A stretch of DNA of 28,599 nt from Gymnopus androsaceus JB14 (GCA_009733575.1 ML769686.1:19776-48374); one strand, 5' to 3'. Shown: positions 1 to 10,687, counted from the first letter of the stretch. Translations and numbers: made by a program. Notes: generated from the sequence alone by a model not told the origin.

Positions 1-130
1 TCACATGGTTCCTATCTTCCTTAGTTCCATAGTCCTTACTAGTACTAGTTTGGTTTCCTTGAAATCCAATGCCTATCTTGAATGATACAGCCCTTGTTAT
101 CTTGTACTTTAAAGATCCACTGACACCTTT

Positions 131-340
131 AGCATGCAACAATAAGAGTGAGCATGCAATAATTAGTGAGTGAGTGTCAATAATTTAGTGAGTGAGTGCG
201 TACTAATTTTAGCGAGTGAGCGTGCAATAATTAGTGAGTGAAGTGCATAATTTGGCAGTGAGCGCGCATTAATTAGTGAGTGAGTGAGCACGCATGGCAA
301 TAATTAGTGAGTGAGCATGCAATAATTAGTGAGCACATGC
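131..340. repeat. Minisatellite, AATTAGTGAGTGAG-type units (left arm)
   Basis: Degenerate tandem units of about 20-25 bp are built from gtgagtgagc followed by atgcaataatta. The complementary strand reads CTCACTCACTAATTA, which repeats a CACTA pentamer in every unit. Its position near the outer end of the arm resembles the subterminal repeats of CACTA-superfamily elements. The same family occurs at 6439-6650, 11057-11140 and 12855-12985. Confidence 0.85.
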
Positions 341-517
341 TATTTTATTTTTTCACCCTTTTGACCACCATATACCAATGCAAAGTGCGCCAAGAATACT
401 CAGTACCCTTGGTGAACAAATGAAAATAAAGGTGGACATGAGCAGCACTCATACCCCAAACCCAAGGGAGAATTCATCCATTACAACCATAACTGAGTCA
501 TGTCATGGGTGCCCATA

Positions 518-1117
518 CTATGAAGGGTTGCAACGGGTCTGTTCACGATGCATGCCACAGATACCTGCATTGTTGTTGGGTGCATAGTACATTGCGACGG
601 CAGCGTAAAAGACATCAACTAAGTTGCCACTGATCTTCGGGCAAATCTCAAAGTCAACATCATCACCGGGACTCCCTGATAGTTGTTTGTACAAGAACTG
701 ACGCGTTAACTCGGGCAGTTGCAGTCGTTGAACATGCTCTGCTATCTCATTGAGGTACCGGGATATTTGAGGGCTAAGATAAAGACTTTTTAGTATGATA
801 CCACATGTGAGAATCAGCAACGTACATGGTTTTTTCTCGCTAGTTCGACCTTAGCAAGCAGCCGGTCCACCTTCATTGTCACTCTCCATGTCAAAGGGAT
901 CAGGAGGCGGAACATGTAGTGGAAGCACAAGATCTCGAGCCACTAGCTGAGTATGCTTAGCGACGAGCAACATCAGACTCAACAATGGGTTCTGGGGTGA
1001 TTGGGTTGACGTTCGGAGAAATGAGCAGAAAAGCAACATATATATTGCCACAAACCAGTGTCTCAGCTTGACACCTGAGCAGAATAGAAGGACCCCTGAT
1101 GAACCAAGGGGGTTCAA
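518..1117 (-). pseudogene. Plavaka-type (CACTA-like) transposase, C-terminal fragment
   Basis: Two minus-strand open segments (1117-851, then 820-518) encode the tail of a transposase family abundant in Agaricomycetes. The recognisable block contains DVDFEICPKI, then VFYAAVAMYYAPN, then GICGMHREQ, matching the family pattern of a Cys-Pro motif, a 'YHSAVATFYAPSD'-like strand and a 'GGMRRE'-like motif. The upstream segment (LVARDLVLPL, then PFDMESDNE) also fits the linker before that block. The expected Ser-Trp after the last motif reads Ser-stop (tag), and the frame changes between the segments. No catalytic core is present, so this is a decayed fragment. The family assignment is from memory of the motifs. 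Confidence 0.65.
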
Positions 1118-1473
1118 AGAATTTAGCGCTCGACTGGGCCTAGGTTAGTTAGTCCAGCTGTCAGGCTGGGAAAAAAATTTTTGGCCTATTTGGCCATCTT
1201 TGAATTCGTGGAAGCTTTGCGAAGGTTTGGGCTCTTCAGAACATGTAATTTAGGTTTAAGAATAAAATATTACCTTTTCAACGCTAACAACAATCTGAAA
1301 GTGTTCTAAGTATCATCAATATCGACGAAAAGGTCCCCCTTTCACACCAAAATTCCTGTTTTAATACTAAACATTTTGAATTCAGAATCCGGAAAACATT
1401 TCAGTCAACAAAAATGGATATATTCTTTACCCACAGTGTCAGCAAATGTTCAAAGCTGGTACTGCAGGAATAA

Positions 1474-1818
1474 TTGATTCTAACACTGACATGGATGTCA
1501 ACAGTGGACCCTAACCATATTGAAGATTCGGAAACATCTCGATGCCCTTCCAGAAAGCGACTAAGGGTAGAGTTTGACCTTTCTAGGTGCCTGTGTGATG
1601 TCCCCATTACCGGAACGGAGAAATCAGAGCAGCACACTGTTATTGCATGTCAAAGGAATGGTTGCGAGACAGTTTGGGTACTCTTATCTATTTACTACTC
1701 AACAGATATTGACCGTACTGATTTCAAACTCATCCAGTACCATATGGATTGTGTTTCGGTGAACTACTACACCAAAACATGGACCTGCGACACATGTAAC
1801 AGCTCAAGCCAACGGTAG
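1474..1818 (+). CDS. PHD-finger-like protein of transposon origin (left arm)
   Basis: The ORF carries an N-terminal basic patch (CPSRKRLRVEF), then CLCDVPITG, IACQRNGCETVW, YHMDC and TWTCDTC. This gives the Cys4-His-Cys3 order of a PHD-type zinc finger. A 60-nt GT-AG intron at 1678-1737 separates ETVW from YHMDC. Removing it restores the normal PHD spacing (CETVWYHMDC), while keeping it adds 20 codons without a stop. PHD fingers of this kind are common beside Plavaka/CACTA-like transposases in Agaricomycetes and probably bind histone tails. The start codon is uncertain, and the protein may be an exon of a larger, broken gene. Confidence 0.6.
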   Translation: MILTLTWMSTVDPNHIEDSETSRCPSRKRLRVEFDLSRCLCDVPITGTEKSEQHTVIACQRNGCETVWVLLSIYYSTDIDRTDFKLIQYHMDCVSVNYYTKTWTCDTCNSSSQR

Positions 1819-2375
1819 AGGCTGAGAGGCAAGATTATCTTATCAAGATATACCATATATATAGGCGTGGGAATGATTACATAGTTAGTTAGTCCAAGGT
1901 CCAGACCCAGCAAAAAAAATTCGATGTCCGGTCATTTTAAAAAAAATTTGAACCCCCTTGTGATGAATGGGGAGCCAAAATTCTGACCATGGAAATGGAC
2001 TCCTGTCTGTTTGTCAGGGGTCCTTCCACAAACCCAGGGCTGTGGAGGAACCTGCATAGTCAATGATGGTTTGTTCCTCAGTGTTTTTTTCGTCGCTTGA
2101 ACTTCAACCAGCTTGTCCATTCTTTCAAAAAGTGTACCTTCAAAACGGCCTGCACCAAAAGCTATAACCAAAGGCAAGCATAGATGTTGGAATATCAGAT
2201 TTTGATGTACAAGCTGGATACAGCTATGTCGTGATGATATCATGGTTTTATCATATTTACATCATATCTATGCTATATTTGCACCTTATATCACTATTGC
2301 ATCATAGGTGATATCATTACTTCACATAGTATCCACTTACTATATTTGATAGCTATGACATATGCTTTCTAGGAG

Positions 2376-2383
2376 TATAAATA
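2376..2383 (+). promoter_or_regulatory. Candidate TATA box (left arm)
   Basis: The motif tataaata lies about 180 bp upstream of the first recognisable exon of the unidentified gene at 2562, in otherwise non-coding AT-rich DNA. It is mirrored at 4391-4398 in the right arm. This is a motif match only. Confidence 0.3.
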
Positions 2384-2561
2384 CAGGTTGTAGATAGACA
2401 TGTACTTTACCTGTTTGCCTTAGGATCTTTGTCCCAAGATCCATACAAGGTCAAACATTTTAATCATTTGTCAATATCCTTGTCATCTTGCTGGTGTTAT
2501 AAGGTGTATTCCTACAATTTAATCCTGTATATATTTTACTGACCATATTGCTTCCATAGGT

Positions 2562-3160
2562 TCCGAGGCTGCGAAGAAGAAAAAAGTGGAGCTGGATGTA
2601 AGCTCTGAGCCAGGTAAACTTGAATTCTTGTAGTCATTCCCATACTTACTACTTTCAAAGACAATGACTTCATCCCATCTATCAATGCTGGAACATCTGC
2701 CAGAAAAAAGCCAATGCTCTGCTTGAGGTCAGCCCCGAACCAGGTAACTTTCAATTCAATATTGAGATGTTTATACTCATGTTGATTTGAAGTTCAATAA
2801 TGATGAGAATCCCAAATATATCCACTTGGAGCTCAAGAATGATTTTTGGATCTTTGCTAACCCTGGATACAGTATGTGCAATTGTTCCGAGGTATGTTGC
2901 TGATGTTTTCAGCAAGCAGATAGTTCTGGTGCGATGAGAGGGCCCAGGATCCTTGAAATGTTTGCTTATCATTGCGAAACCACCAAACTATCCATCAAGA
3001 AACCCAGGTCAGTTTTCCAGCTTGCCGCTGCAGTGCACTGTCATTTCTTTTTATCCAGTCTCACTATCTGTTTTATTTCAATGGTATCTCCGAGCTCTTC
3101 AAGCCTACGAACCTGGCTACAATAGTATTGATGAAGCATAATGGATCATTAATGTGAGCC
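2562..3160 (+). pseudogene. Unidentified multi-exon gene remnant (left arm)
   Basis: Several short plus-strand coding-like stretches are separated by good fungal splice sites. They begin with SEAAKKKKVELDVSSEP after an acceptor (ttgcttccatag) and a donor follows at gtaaacttg. Further pieces contain ALLEVSPEP, FNNDENPKYIHLELKNDFW and RGPRILEMFAYHCETTKLS, the last ending at a gtcagt donor. The reading frame is not continuous. I do not recognise the protein. The N-terminal Lys run is compatible with a nuclear localisation signal. Confidence 0.35.
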
Positions 3161-3355
3161 TACAACAGAAAGAAGGCAAGGGGCCTGCTGCCAAGAACAC
3201 AGTACATTTTTGGTGAAAAATCCGTGGGCAGACCACACAGCTTTGTACTGGAGGCTTGTCAGGGGGCTCTCGGACACGAAATGGCGAACCATCTACACCA
3301 ATATATTGCCGTATTTCAACACGTAAGGCTGCAATGTATCCTGCTCCTATGCTGC

Positions 3356-3422
3356 AAGCACTGCTCAGGATGATGCTAATCTTATCACTAAGATAGGGGC
3401 ATGATCACTGAGCCAGCTGCTC
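3356..3422. other. Central spacer of the palindrome (67 bp)
   Basis: This is the only single-copy DNA between the two arms. The left arm ends with gctgc at 3355 and the right arm begins with gcagc at 3423. No coding signal or target-site motif is evident in it. Confidence 0.9.
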
Positions 3423-3619
3423 GCAGCATAGGAGCAGGATACATTGCAGCCTTACGTGTTGAAATACGGCAATATATTGGTGTAGATGGTTCGCCATTTC
3501 GTGTCCGAGAGCCCCCTGACAAGCCTCCAGTACAAAGCTGTGTGGTCTGCCCACGGATTTTTCACCAAAAATGTTACCTGTGTTCTTGGCAGCAGGCCCT
3601 TGCCTTCTTTCTGTTGTAG

Positions 3620-4216
3620 GCTCACATTAATGATCCATTATGCTTCATCAATACTATTGTAGCCAGGTTCGTAGGCTTGAAGAGCTCGGAGATACCATTG
3701 AAATAAAACAGAGTAACGGATAAAAAGAAATGACAGTGCACTGCAGCGGCAAGCTGGAAAACTGACCTGGGTTTCTTGATGGATAGTTTGGTGGTTTCGC
3801 AATGATAAGCAAACATTTCAAGGATCCTGGGCCCTCTCATCGCACCAGAACTATCTGCTTGCTGAAAACATCAGCAACATACCTCGGAACAATTGCACAT
3901 ACTGTATCCAGGTTAGCAAAGATCCAAAAATCATTCTTGAGCTCCAAGTGGATATATTTGGGATTCTCATCATTATTGAACTTCAAATCAACATGAGTAT
4001 AAACATCTCAATATTGAATTGAAAGTTACCTGGTTCGGGGCTGACCTCAAGCAGAGCATTGGCTTTTTTCTGGCAGATGTTCCAGCATTGATAGATGGGA
4101 TGAAGTCATTGTCTTTGAAAAGTAGTAAGTATGGGAATGACTACAAGAATTCAAGTTTACCTGGCTCAGAGCTTACATCCAGCTCCACTTTTTTCTTCTT
4201 CGCAGCCTCGGAACCT
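3620..4216 (-). pseudogene. Unidentified multi-exon gene remnant (right arm copy)
   Basis: Mirror copy of 2562-3160. The RGPRILEMFAYHCETTKLS segment is at 3840-3780. A small indel near 3715 (ccgttactc against ccagtctcactat) distinguishes the two copies. Function unknown. Confidence 0.35.
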
Positions 4217-4390
4217 ATGGAAGCAATATGGTCAGTAAAATATATACAGGATTAAATTGTAGGAATACACCTTATAACACCAGCAAGATGACAAGGATAT
4301 TGACAAATGATTAAAATGTTTGACCTTGTATGGATCTTGGGACAAAGATCCTAAGGCAAACAGGTAAAGTACATGTCTATCTACAACCTG

Positions 4391-4398
4391 TATTTATA
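4391..4398 (-). promoter_or_regulatory. Candidate TATA box (right arm copy)
   Basis: Reverse complement of the tataaata at 2376-2383, upstream of the minus-strand copy of the unidentified gene. Confidence 0.3.
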
Positions 4399-4956
4399 CT
4401 CCTAGAAAGCATATGTCATAGCTATCAAATATAGTAAGTGGATACTATGTGAAGTAATGATATCACCTATGATGCAATAGTGATATAAGGTGCAAATATA
4501 GCATAGATATGATGTAAATATGATAAAACCATGATATCATCACGACATAGCTGTATCCAGCTTGTACATCAAAATCTGATATTCCAACATCTATGCTTGC
4601 CTTTGGTTATAGCTTTTGGTGCAGGCCGTTTTGAAGGTACACTTTTTGAAAGAATGGACAAGCTGGTTGAAGTTCAAGCGACAAAAAAAACACTGAGGAA
4701 CAAACCATCATTGACTATGCAGGTTCCTCCACAGCCCCTGGGTTTGTGGAAGGACCCCTGACAAACAGACAGGAGTCCATTTCCATGGTCAGAATTTTGG
4801 CTCCCCATTCATCACAAGGGGGTTCAAATTTTTTTTAAAATGACCGGACATCGAATTTTTTTTGCTGGGTCTGGACCTTGGACTAACTAACTATGTAATC
4901 ATTCCCACGCCTATATATATGGTATATCTTGATAAGATAATCTTGCCTCTCAGCCT

Positions 4957-5301
4957 CTACCGTCGGCTTGAGCTGTTACATGTGTCGCAGGTCCATGTTT
5001 TGGTGTAGTAGTTCACCGAAACACAATCCATATGGTACTGGATGAGTTTGAAATCAGTACGGTCAATATCTGTTGAGTAGTAAATAGATAAGAGTACCCA
5101 AACTGTCTCGCAACCATTCCTTTGACATGCAATAACAGTGTGCTGCTCTGATTTCTCCGTTCCGGTAATGGGGACATCACACAGGCACCTAGAAAGGTCA
5201 AACTCTACCCTTAGTCGCTTTCTGGAAGGGCATCGAGATGTTTCCGAATCTTCAATATGGTTAGGGTCCACTGTTGACATCCATGTCAGTGTTAGAATCA
5301 A
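4957..5301 (-). CDS. PHD-finger-like protein (right arm copy)
   Basis: Mirror copy of the ORF at 1474-1818, differing by about one residue near the C-terminus (SSRR against SSQR). The same in-frame intron lies at 5038-5097. The zinc-ligand pattern is unchanged, so the finger is preserved in both arms even though the adjacent transposase fragments are broken. Confidence 0.6.
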   Translation of the reverse strand: MILTLTWMSTVDPNHIEDSETSRCPSRKRLRVEFDLSRCLCDVPITGTEKSEQHTVIACQRNGCETVWVLLSIYYSTDIDRTDFKLIQYHMDCVSVNYYTKTWTCDTCNSSSRR

Positions 5302-5722
5302 TTATTCCTGCAGTACCAGATTTGAACATTTGCTGACACTGTGGGTAAAGAATATATCCATTTTCGTTGACTGAAATGTTTTCCGGATTCTGAATTCAAA
5401 ATGTTTAGTATTAAAACAGGAATTTTGGTGTGAAAGGGGGACCTTTTCGTCGATATTGATGATACTTAGAACACTTTCAGATTGTTGTTAGCGTTGAAAA
5501 GGTAATATTTTATTCTTAAACCTAAATTACATGTTCTGAAGAGCCCAAACCTTCGCAAAGCTTCCACGAATTCAAAGATGGCCCAAATAGGCCAAAATTT
5601 TTTTTCCCAGCCTGACAGCTGGACTAACTAACCTAGGCCCAGTCGAGCGCTAAATTCTTTGAACCCCCTTGGTTCATCAGGGGTCCTTCTATTCTGCTCA
5701 GGTGTCAAGCTGAGACACTGGT

Positions 5723-6260
5723 TTGTGGCAATATATATGTTGCTTTTCTGCTCATTTCTCCGAACGTCAACCCAATACACCCCAGAACCCATTGTTGAGT
5801 CTGATGTTGCTCGTCGCTAAGCATACTCAGCTAGTGGCTCGAGATCTTGTGCTTCCACTACATGTTCCGCCTCCTGATCCCTTTGACATGGAGAGTGACA
5901 ATGAAGGTGGACCGGCTGCTTGCTAAGGTCGAACTAGCGAGAAAAAACCATGTACGTTGCTGATTCTCACATGTGGTATCATACTAAAAAGTCTTTATCT
6001 TAGCCCTCAAATATCCCCGGTACCTCAATGAGATAGCAGAGCATGTTCAACGACTGCAACTGCCCGAGTTAACGCGTCAGTTCTTGTACAAACAACTATC
6101 AGGGAGTCCCGGTGATGATGTTGACTTTGAGATTTGCCCGAAGATCAGTGGCAACTTAGTTGATGTCTTTTACGCTGCCGTCGCAATGTACTATGCACCC
6201 AACAACAATGCAGGTATCTGTGGCATGCATCGTGAACAGACCCGTTGCAACCCTTCATAG
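5723..6260 (+). pseudogene. Plavaka-type transposase C-terminal fragment (right arm copy)
   Basis: Mirror copy of the fragment at 518-1117, with segments 5723-5926 and 5958-6260. It carries the same DVDFEICPKI and GICGMHREQ motifs and the same premature stop after CNPS. Because both arms share the lesion, decay preceded the duplication or the arms have been homogenised since. No catalytic domain is present. Confidence 0.65.
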
Positions 6261-6438
6261 TATGGGCACCCATGACATGACTCAGTTATGGTTGTAATGG
6301 ATGAATTCTCCCTTGGGTTTTGGGGTATGAGTGCTGCTCATGTCCACCTTTTATTTTCATTTGTTCACCAAGGGTACTGAGTATTCTTGCGCACTTTTGC
6401 ATTGGTATATGGTGGTCAAAAGGGTGAAAAAATAAAAT

Positions 6439-6650
6439 AGCATGTGCTCACTAATTATTGCATGCTCACTCACTAATTATTGCCATGCGTGCTCACTCAC
6501 TCACTAATTAATGCGCGCTCACTTGCCAAATTATGCACTCACTCACTAATTATTGCACGCTCACTCGCTAAATTAGTACGCACTCACTCACTAAATTATT
6601 GTACACTCACTCACTAATTATTGCATGCTCACTCACTTATTGTTGCATGC
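6439..6650. repeat. Minisatellite (right arm copy)
   Basis: Mirror copy of the array at 131-340, reading CTCACTCACTAATTATTGCA on the plus strand. Unit composition differs slightly from the left copy (one unit reads gtacactcac and another atgcgcgctc), consistent with independent drift of the two arms. Confidence 0.85.
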
Positions 6651-6777
6651 TAAAGGTGTCAGTGGATCTTTAAAGTACAAGATAACAAGGGCTGTATCAT
6701 TCAAGATAGGCATTGGATTTCAAGGAAACCAAACTAGTACTAGTAAGGACTATGGAACTAAGGAAGATATGGAACCA

Positions 6778-7461
6778 TGGTGAGCCAAGTAGAACTATGA
6801 TGAACTAGAGGGAAGGTGAACACCACAGGGAGAACAAAGGTACTCAGTGGAGAAGAAAACTCCAGCATCGAAGTTGGGCCCATAACCATTGCAGTGTCTG
6901 CTGGGAAAATGATTCTGTATTTTAAGGTACAATTGGAACTAGACTGAAGAAAAGAAGTGATGAGAAAGGTTTTCTGATGAAAGAATTGGTAATGCACCTT
7001 TGAAGAGCCCCCAACACACAATTAGTGATATCCAAATACAATGTCCAGCTGAGCAGAGAATGTTGAATTTGGCAAGGCAAATGGGGAATATGAGGAGGAG
7101 CCTGAGGAAAGCAGCGGCAACGAAAGAAAGAATGACACAATGCCAAAACTTTGATGTGGCAACGTGGCACGCCAATGCCCAGGCCCCGGCTGGATGATGC
7201 CGTTTGCCAGCATGGCAGTCAGCTGACTCTGATGTGCACCAGACTTGTTCTGACTCCCCAGACCATGTTCTCCCTAGACAGTAGACCATTTGCTCACAGC
7301 TGCCAAGCCCACCAGGTCCAAATATGGTACAGACCTGCCTATTTCAAGGAACATTGACCTTCCCCGACACTCTTCTCACAATTCAACCTCTTGTATCTGG
7401 TTCTTGACATGGGTGGATGAAGGTAACAGGTATGACTTCCTTTTACAGTGATTATAATATA
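6778..7461. other. Sequence between palindrome and Tc1/mariner element, no gene assigned
   Basis: A plus-strand stretch around 7000-7200 reads as a short hydrophilic helix (EQRMLNLARQMGNMRRSLRK) but has no convincing start, splice pattern or family. The opposite frames look like shadows. This is the flank into which the element at 7464 inserted. Confidence 0.5.
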
Positions 7462-7504
7462 TAATGAGAATCACTTTTTTTTCCACGGCTTCCCTAAAAG
7501 GAAA
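7456..7504 (+). repeat. Left terminal inverted repeat of the Tc1/mariner element
   Basis: Forty-nine bases identical to the reverse complement of 10744-10792, starting aatatataatgag and ending ctaaaaggaaa. It lies directly upstream of the accessory gene start at 7544, so it probably contributes to that gene's promoter. Confidence 0.95.
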
Positions 7505-7543
7505 TGCCAGCATTATGGTGCAGTTTCTCTTTTCTCTACCACC

Positions 7544-9196
7544 ATGCCACCTAAGCGGACCTCTGAAGCTGTTGCTAGTGTCAATGATATGGCCAAAGAA
7601 GCCATTGCAGAATCAATCTCCCGCCATCCCTCAGGTATCTGGTCTCTTTTTGCACTTGAACCATCTGTTTCTGATTTCCATTTTGTTCAGCTGCAAATTT
7701 CTTTCACAACATGACTCCAGAAACTATTGCTACATCACTCAAGAAGAAGAAGAAGAACAAACGATCCAATGACAATACAGAGAATGAGGCTTCTAAATGA
7801 ACAAAATACAATATCAGCAGTGACGAGGATGGAGACAATGATAACAATGGCAATGATGAGGACAGTGAAAGTGTCAAAATCACCTATTATTGTCATGTCC
7901 TCAAAGACGCTTCTGTTGCACCAGGAAAAGGAAAGGCTAAGGTGAAGAAAGAAGAGTACAGGGAATATCCACCCTTTGTTCTCCACTCCTCGGCACCATA
8001 CAGCTCTCTGGTTGTTGCTATCACCAAAAAACTTCCCTGCAGTGTCTTGTTGGTACCAGAGTCTGAGATCAAGTGGAGAAAACCAATACCAAAGACTGGT
8101 ACACCTGTATTGATGGGCAGAAATACTGGCTATCTGCTCTGCATTGATTCCAAAACTCTTGACATTGAAGGTTGGGCAAAGGGAAGTCATGCTTTATATG
8201 CCCAAGCCTGTTGCTGAAAAACTGGTTTGTCTCTTCTGTCTCGTTTCATGTTTTTTGACTAATACTTGGACTAGGACTCAAGATTTGATTACGATTCGCT
8301 CAAGGACGACTTTCTCAATGTCACATCTACTAGTAATGCCATTGCAGCTCAACAAGTATGTCTGGACTCTGACACAGATATCTGTATCATACTCAATGCT
8401 TATACAGGAAGCCTTCAACAACAGAGTCCAGAATGAGATTGCTCTTCTCAAGGCCAAGTATCCAATTGGAACACACCCTTTATACCCCAATAAGCAAATT
8501 TATACACAACCGACTACTGATGCTTTGTTTGAGTTGACTCATATCAAGCTGTCGTCATGGGCAAACCATATGGTATATTTCTTACTCTTGTTTTCTCCTC
8601 TACTTACCTTTTTCCTTGAACAGTCCCAGGGCACTGCCACAGTTGATGCTCCGCCTGCAGTTTCCCACTTCGACTTTTCTCAGTGTATCAAAAGAGTCCC
8701 ATCAGCTTCAGCAATGCTTTCCACTTCCACTCCTGTATTTGCTTCTACCTCCGCTGCACCAGTGGCTGCAGCACCATCTGCTATTACCACTGCTTTTGGT
8801 GGTGTCTCTCTCACCGATCTTCTTGCCCTCAAAATGCTCCAGGACTTTTCCCTTCCAACTACAGGCATATTTGGTCAACTCACTACTCCACCACCACCAG
8901 CCTCTCTTCCATCAGCTCCCTTCGTCACCAACTCGTACCATCAAAAGTGTTGATGTTCCACTTGATGTATTCTGTACACACTACAAGCTGTCAGAAGATG
9001 ATTTTTCAAAGCTGATGCTGCTCGGATACATTCCCGGTGATACAAATATCAGCAAACTAGGCCCGGACATGTGGCAGATGTTTGCAGGGTTTGCTCCTTT
9101 GACTTGGAATCGTATTTGGATGTCCACAAACACTTCTTGGCCAATGTTCATTGGGGAAATTGGTCCCATGTGGCTCGTTCTACACCTCATATATGA
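7544..9196 (+). pseudogene. Conserved basidiomycete protein of unknown function carried in the Tc1/mariner element
   Basis: It starts MPPKRTSEAV. Five exons can be traced, with GT-AG introns at 7635-7690, 8225-8274, 8356-8407 and 8573-8623. An acidic linker (SSDEDGDNDNNGNDEDSE) is followed by a block with PPFVLHSSAPYSSLVVAI, then YDSLKDDF, the motif KYPIGTHPLYPNK, then GTATVDAPP and VSHFDFSQ. A low-complexity Ala/Thr/Pro region precedes a C-terminal SAM-like piece (VPLDVFCTHYKLSEDDFSKL, then YIPGD and SKLGPDMW). I know this architecture as a multicopy Agaricomycete family without assigned function. Lesions are an in-frame TGA at 7798-7800 and frameshifts near 8180, 8930 and 9110. The gene is dead in this copy. 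A DNA- or chromatin-related role is only a guess. Confidence 0.75.
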
Positions 9197-9267
9197 TTTG
9201 GTACACATTCATGCATTCGCTTCTGTTCTTCCCACCATTTCCATATTGCTTTGCCTCACTGTATCCA

Positions 9268-9490
9268 CCAATTGTGCTCTTTCCTGTTTCACTTGCATGT
9301 ATCACCCAAGTGGGCCATTGTTCCGTTCACATTACTGTATTGCCTGAGTGTGCCATCATTCCGTTTGCATTTCTGTATTGCTCGAGTGGGCCATTGTTCC
9401 ATTTGCACTACTGTATTGCCCAAGTGGGCCATTGTTTCGTTTGCATTACTGTATTGCCTGAGCAGGCTACTGTTTACTTTGTATTTTGCT
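9268..9490. repeat. 38-bp minisatellite, about six units
   Basis: Four clear 38-bp units start at 9307, 9345, 9383 and 9421, each with the pattern gtgggccattgtt, a variable centre and tactgtattgcc. A degraded unit precedes them (9268-9306) and another follows (9459-9490). The period is not a multiple of three, so the repeated reading frames seen across it (CIAQVGHC and similar) are by-products and not a protein repeat. It sits between the 3' ends of the two genes of the Tc1/mariner element. Confidence 0.85.
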
Positions 9491-9705
9491 ATGTAGTCCT
9501 CAATGAATATCAATATTGCATTATTGAGTTGCAAGAGTGTGAAAATATACAAGCTACTCTACAATATATCCAGCATGATGAAACCAAGAGTATGCCATCT
9601 CCTCCATTATACATCCACATGAATCCAGCAATGTCAAGATTGGGTCGTCCCCTGCTCAAATCATTACACCATGACGACGAAGATATGATTTCCCTGTAAT
9701 TAGTG

Positions 9706-10687
9706 TCAGGGAATATGATGAAAAAAAGGAGAGAAGAACAGACATGTTGCGAATGACTCTTCAATGGGATTCAAGTCGGGAGAATAAGGTGGGAGATATA
9801 GAATCATAATACCTAGAATATAACTGTCAGTAGCATACCAAAATAATACTTAGATGTATGAATACCTTTGGAATTCAATGCTTCCTTCAAAACCTCACTA
9901 TGATGAATGCAACAGTTGTCCATGACCAAGACACTCTGTTCATCTGGGTAGGGTTTCATCTGGGGTGCCTATACTGAAATCAGTCTCGAGGTGACCAATA
10001 ATAGTGTAGAATACGCACCACATCATCCAAGAGGAAGCTTACATACTCAGAAGTATCAAATGAACCCTCTACAACTTGTGTTGCAATGTAACCTTTCAAT
10101 GACATAGCTGCACACAATGTGTATCTTTGTCCCCAGACAAAGACATCCTCAAAGTCGGCTCACTGACCAATTGGTGCTCGTCCATACCATTGGGCGGTTG
10201 TATGGTCATTTTTGCTGGATTCATCAACTGTGACAAACTCGTGTGCTGTGCCAGAGAAATGGTTGAGATTGTGTATCCCATTGCAGAAATTGCGTTGACG
10301 TTGATAATCCCGTTCAATAGCTATTTTATGGAGGAGTTTGCATGTAAGTCCAGCCTTTTCCAGGTTGGACTGTAGTGAGGGAATGGAGATTGCAATATCA
10401 TGCTCAACAGCAAGGAACCATTGGAGCTCATCAAGGTAGTTTTCTGGGTTTCGAGCGTAAACTTCACAGCAAGCCTGCATAGCAAGCATGCCAATCAATC
10501 TGGGTTGTCCATGAAGTCCAGATGGCGGTTGATTTACATCTCCAAACTCTTCCAAGATGGCTCGCCTGCAATACATGCTGGATGGTGAAACAACCAGCAC
10601 TGAGCAGATATCATCCAAGTCCCAGCCACTCTCCCACATACACAAAGCGGTATACTTCATATCCTGACTGATCTTTCAGTTGCCCAT
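9706..10687 (-). pseudogene. Tc1/mariner-IS630 family DDE transposase
   Basis: Three exons (10687-10019, 9959-9866, 9812-9706) with GT-AG introns of 59 and 53 nt join in frame to 290 codons including the stop. The N-terminus is a helix-turn-helix (ESGWDLDDICSVLVV, then MYCRRAILEEFG and HGQPRLIG). The DDE core follows: VTVDESSKND holds the first Asp, VLVMDNCCIHHS the second, and LPPYSPDLNPIEE the third, with the canonical PYSPDLNPIE signature. Two in-frame TGA codons interrupt it: codon 4 (10676-10678, MGN-stop-KIS) and 10160-10162 (GQ-stop-ADF). Family members have Arg at both sites, so CGA to TGA explains them. The C-terminus after EESFATC is shorter than usual. The transposase would cut and rejoin DNA at the terminal repeats. 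Confidence 0.88.

Larger units (their letters stand above)
1..3355. repeat. Left arm of large inverted repeat (palindrome)
   Basis: This stretch is the reverse complement of 3423-6777; position i pairs with about 6778-i, with small slips. Identity looks high (roughly 98% by eye), but the arms are not identical. I see single-base differences (for example near 1810 and 1457) and small indels (near 380, 3060 and 3205). Homology runs to the window edge, so the true outer end is unknown. The arm holds, from outside inwards, a unique end of about 130 bp, a minisatellite, a transposase tail on the minus strand, a PHD-finger ORF on the plus strand and an unidentified multi-exon remnant on the plus strand. 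Confidence 0.97.
3423..6777. repeat. Right arm of large inverted repeat (palindrome)
   Basis: Reverse complement of 1-3355, with the same gene remnants on opposite strands. It ends beside ggaaccatgg near 6780. The sequence beyond 6780 has no partner inside the window. The arms differ by scattered substitutions and small indels, so they have existed separately for some time. Confidence 0.97.

Noticed and set aside
131..340. CRISPR array
   Set aside because: Units are degenerate and contiguous without unique spacers, and the context is eukaryotic.
3401..3619. ORF of 72 codons starting in the palindrome spacer and running into the right arm
   Set aside because: It starts in single-copy spacer, lies antisense to the remnant gene of the arm and has no recognisable motif. 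It is probably chance.
1..6777. Palindrome dismissed as an assembly or whole-genome-amplification artefact
   Set aside because: The arms differ by multiple substitutions and small indels, which a simple snap-back artefact would not produce. I cannot exclude a misjoin of two real copies, so the spacer still needs read support.
7735..8190. Minus-strand ORF of 151 codons opposite the accessory gene
   Set aside because: It lies antisense to recognisable exons of the accessory gene and has no family resemblance; it is a shadow frame.
9151..9699. Long plus-strand ORF with a repeated CIAQVGHC-like peptide
   Set aside because: It is read through a 38-bp minisatellite whose period is not a multiple of three, so the peptide repeat does not hold one frame. 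It overlaps the end of the accessory pseudogene.
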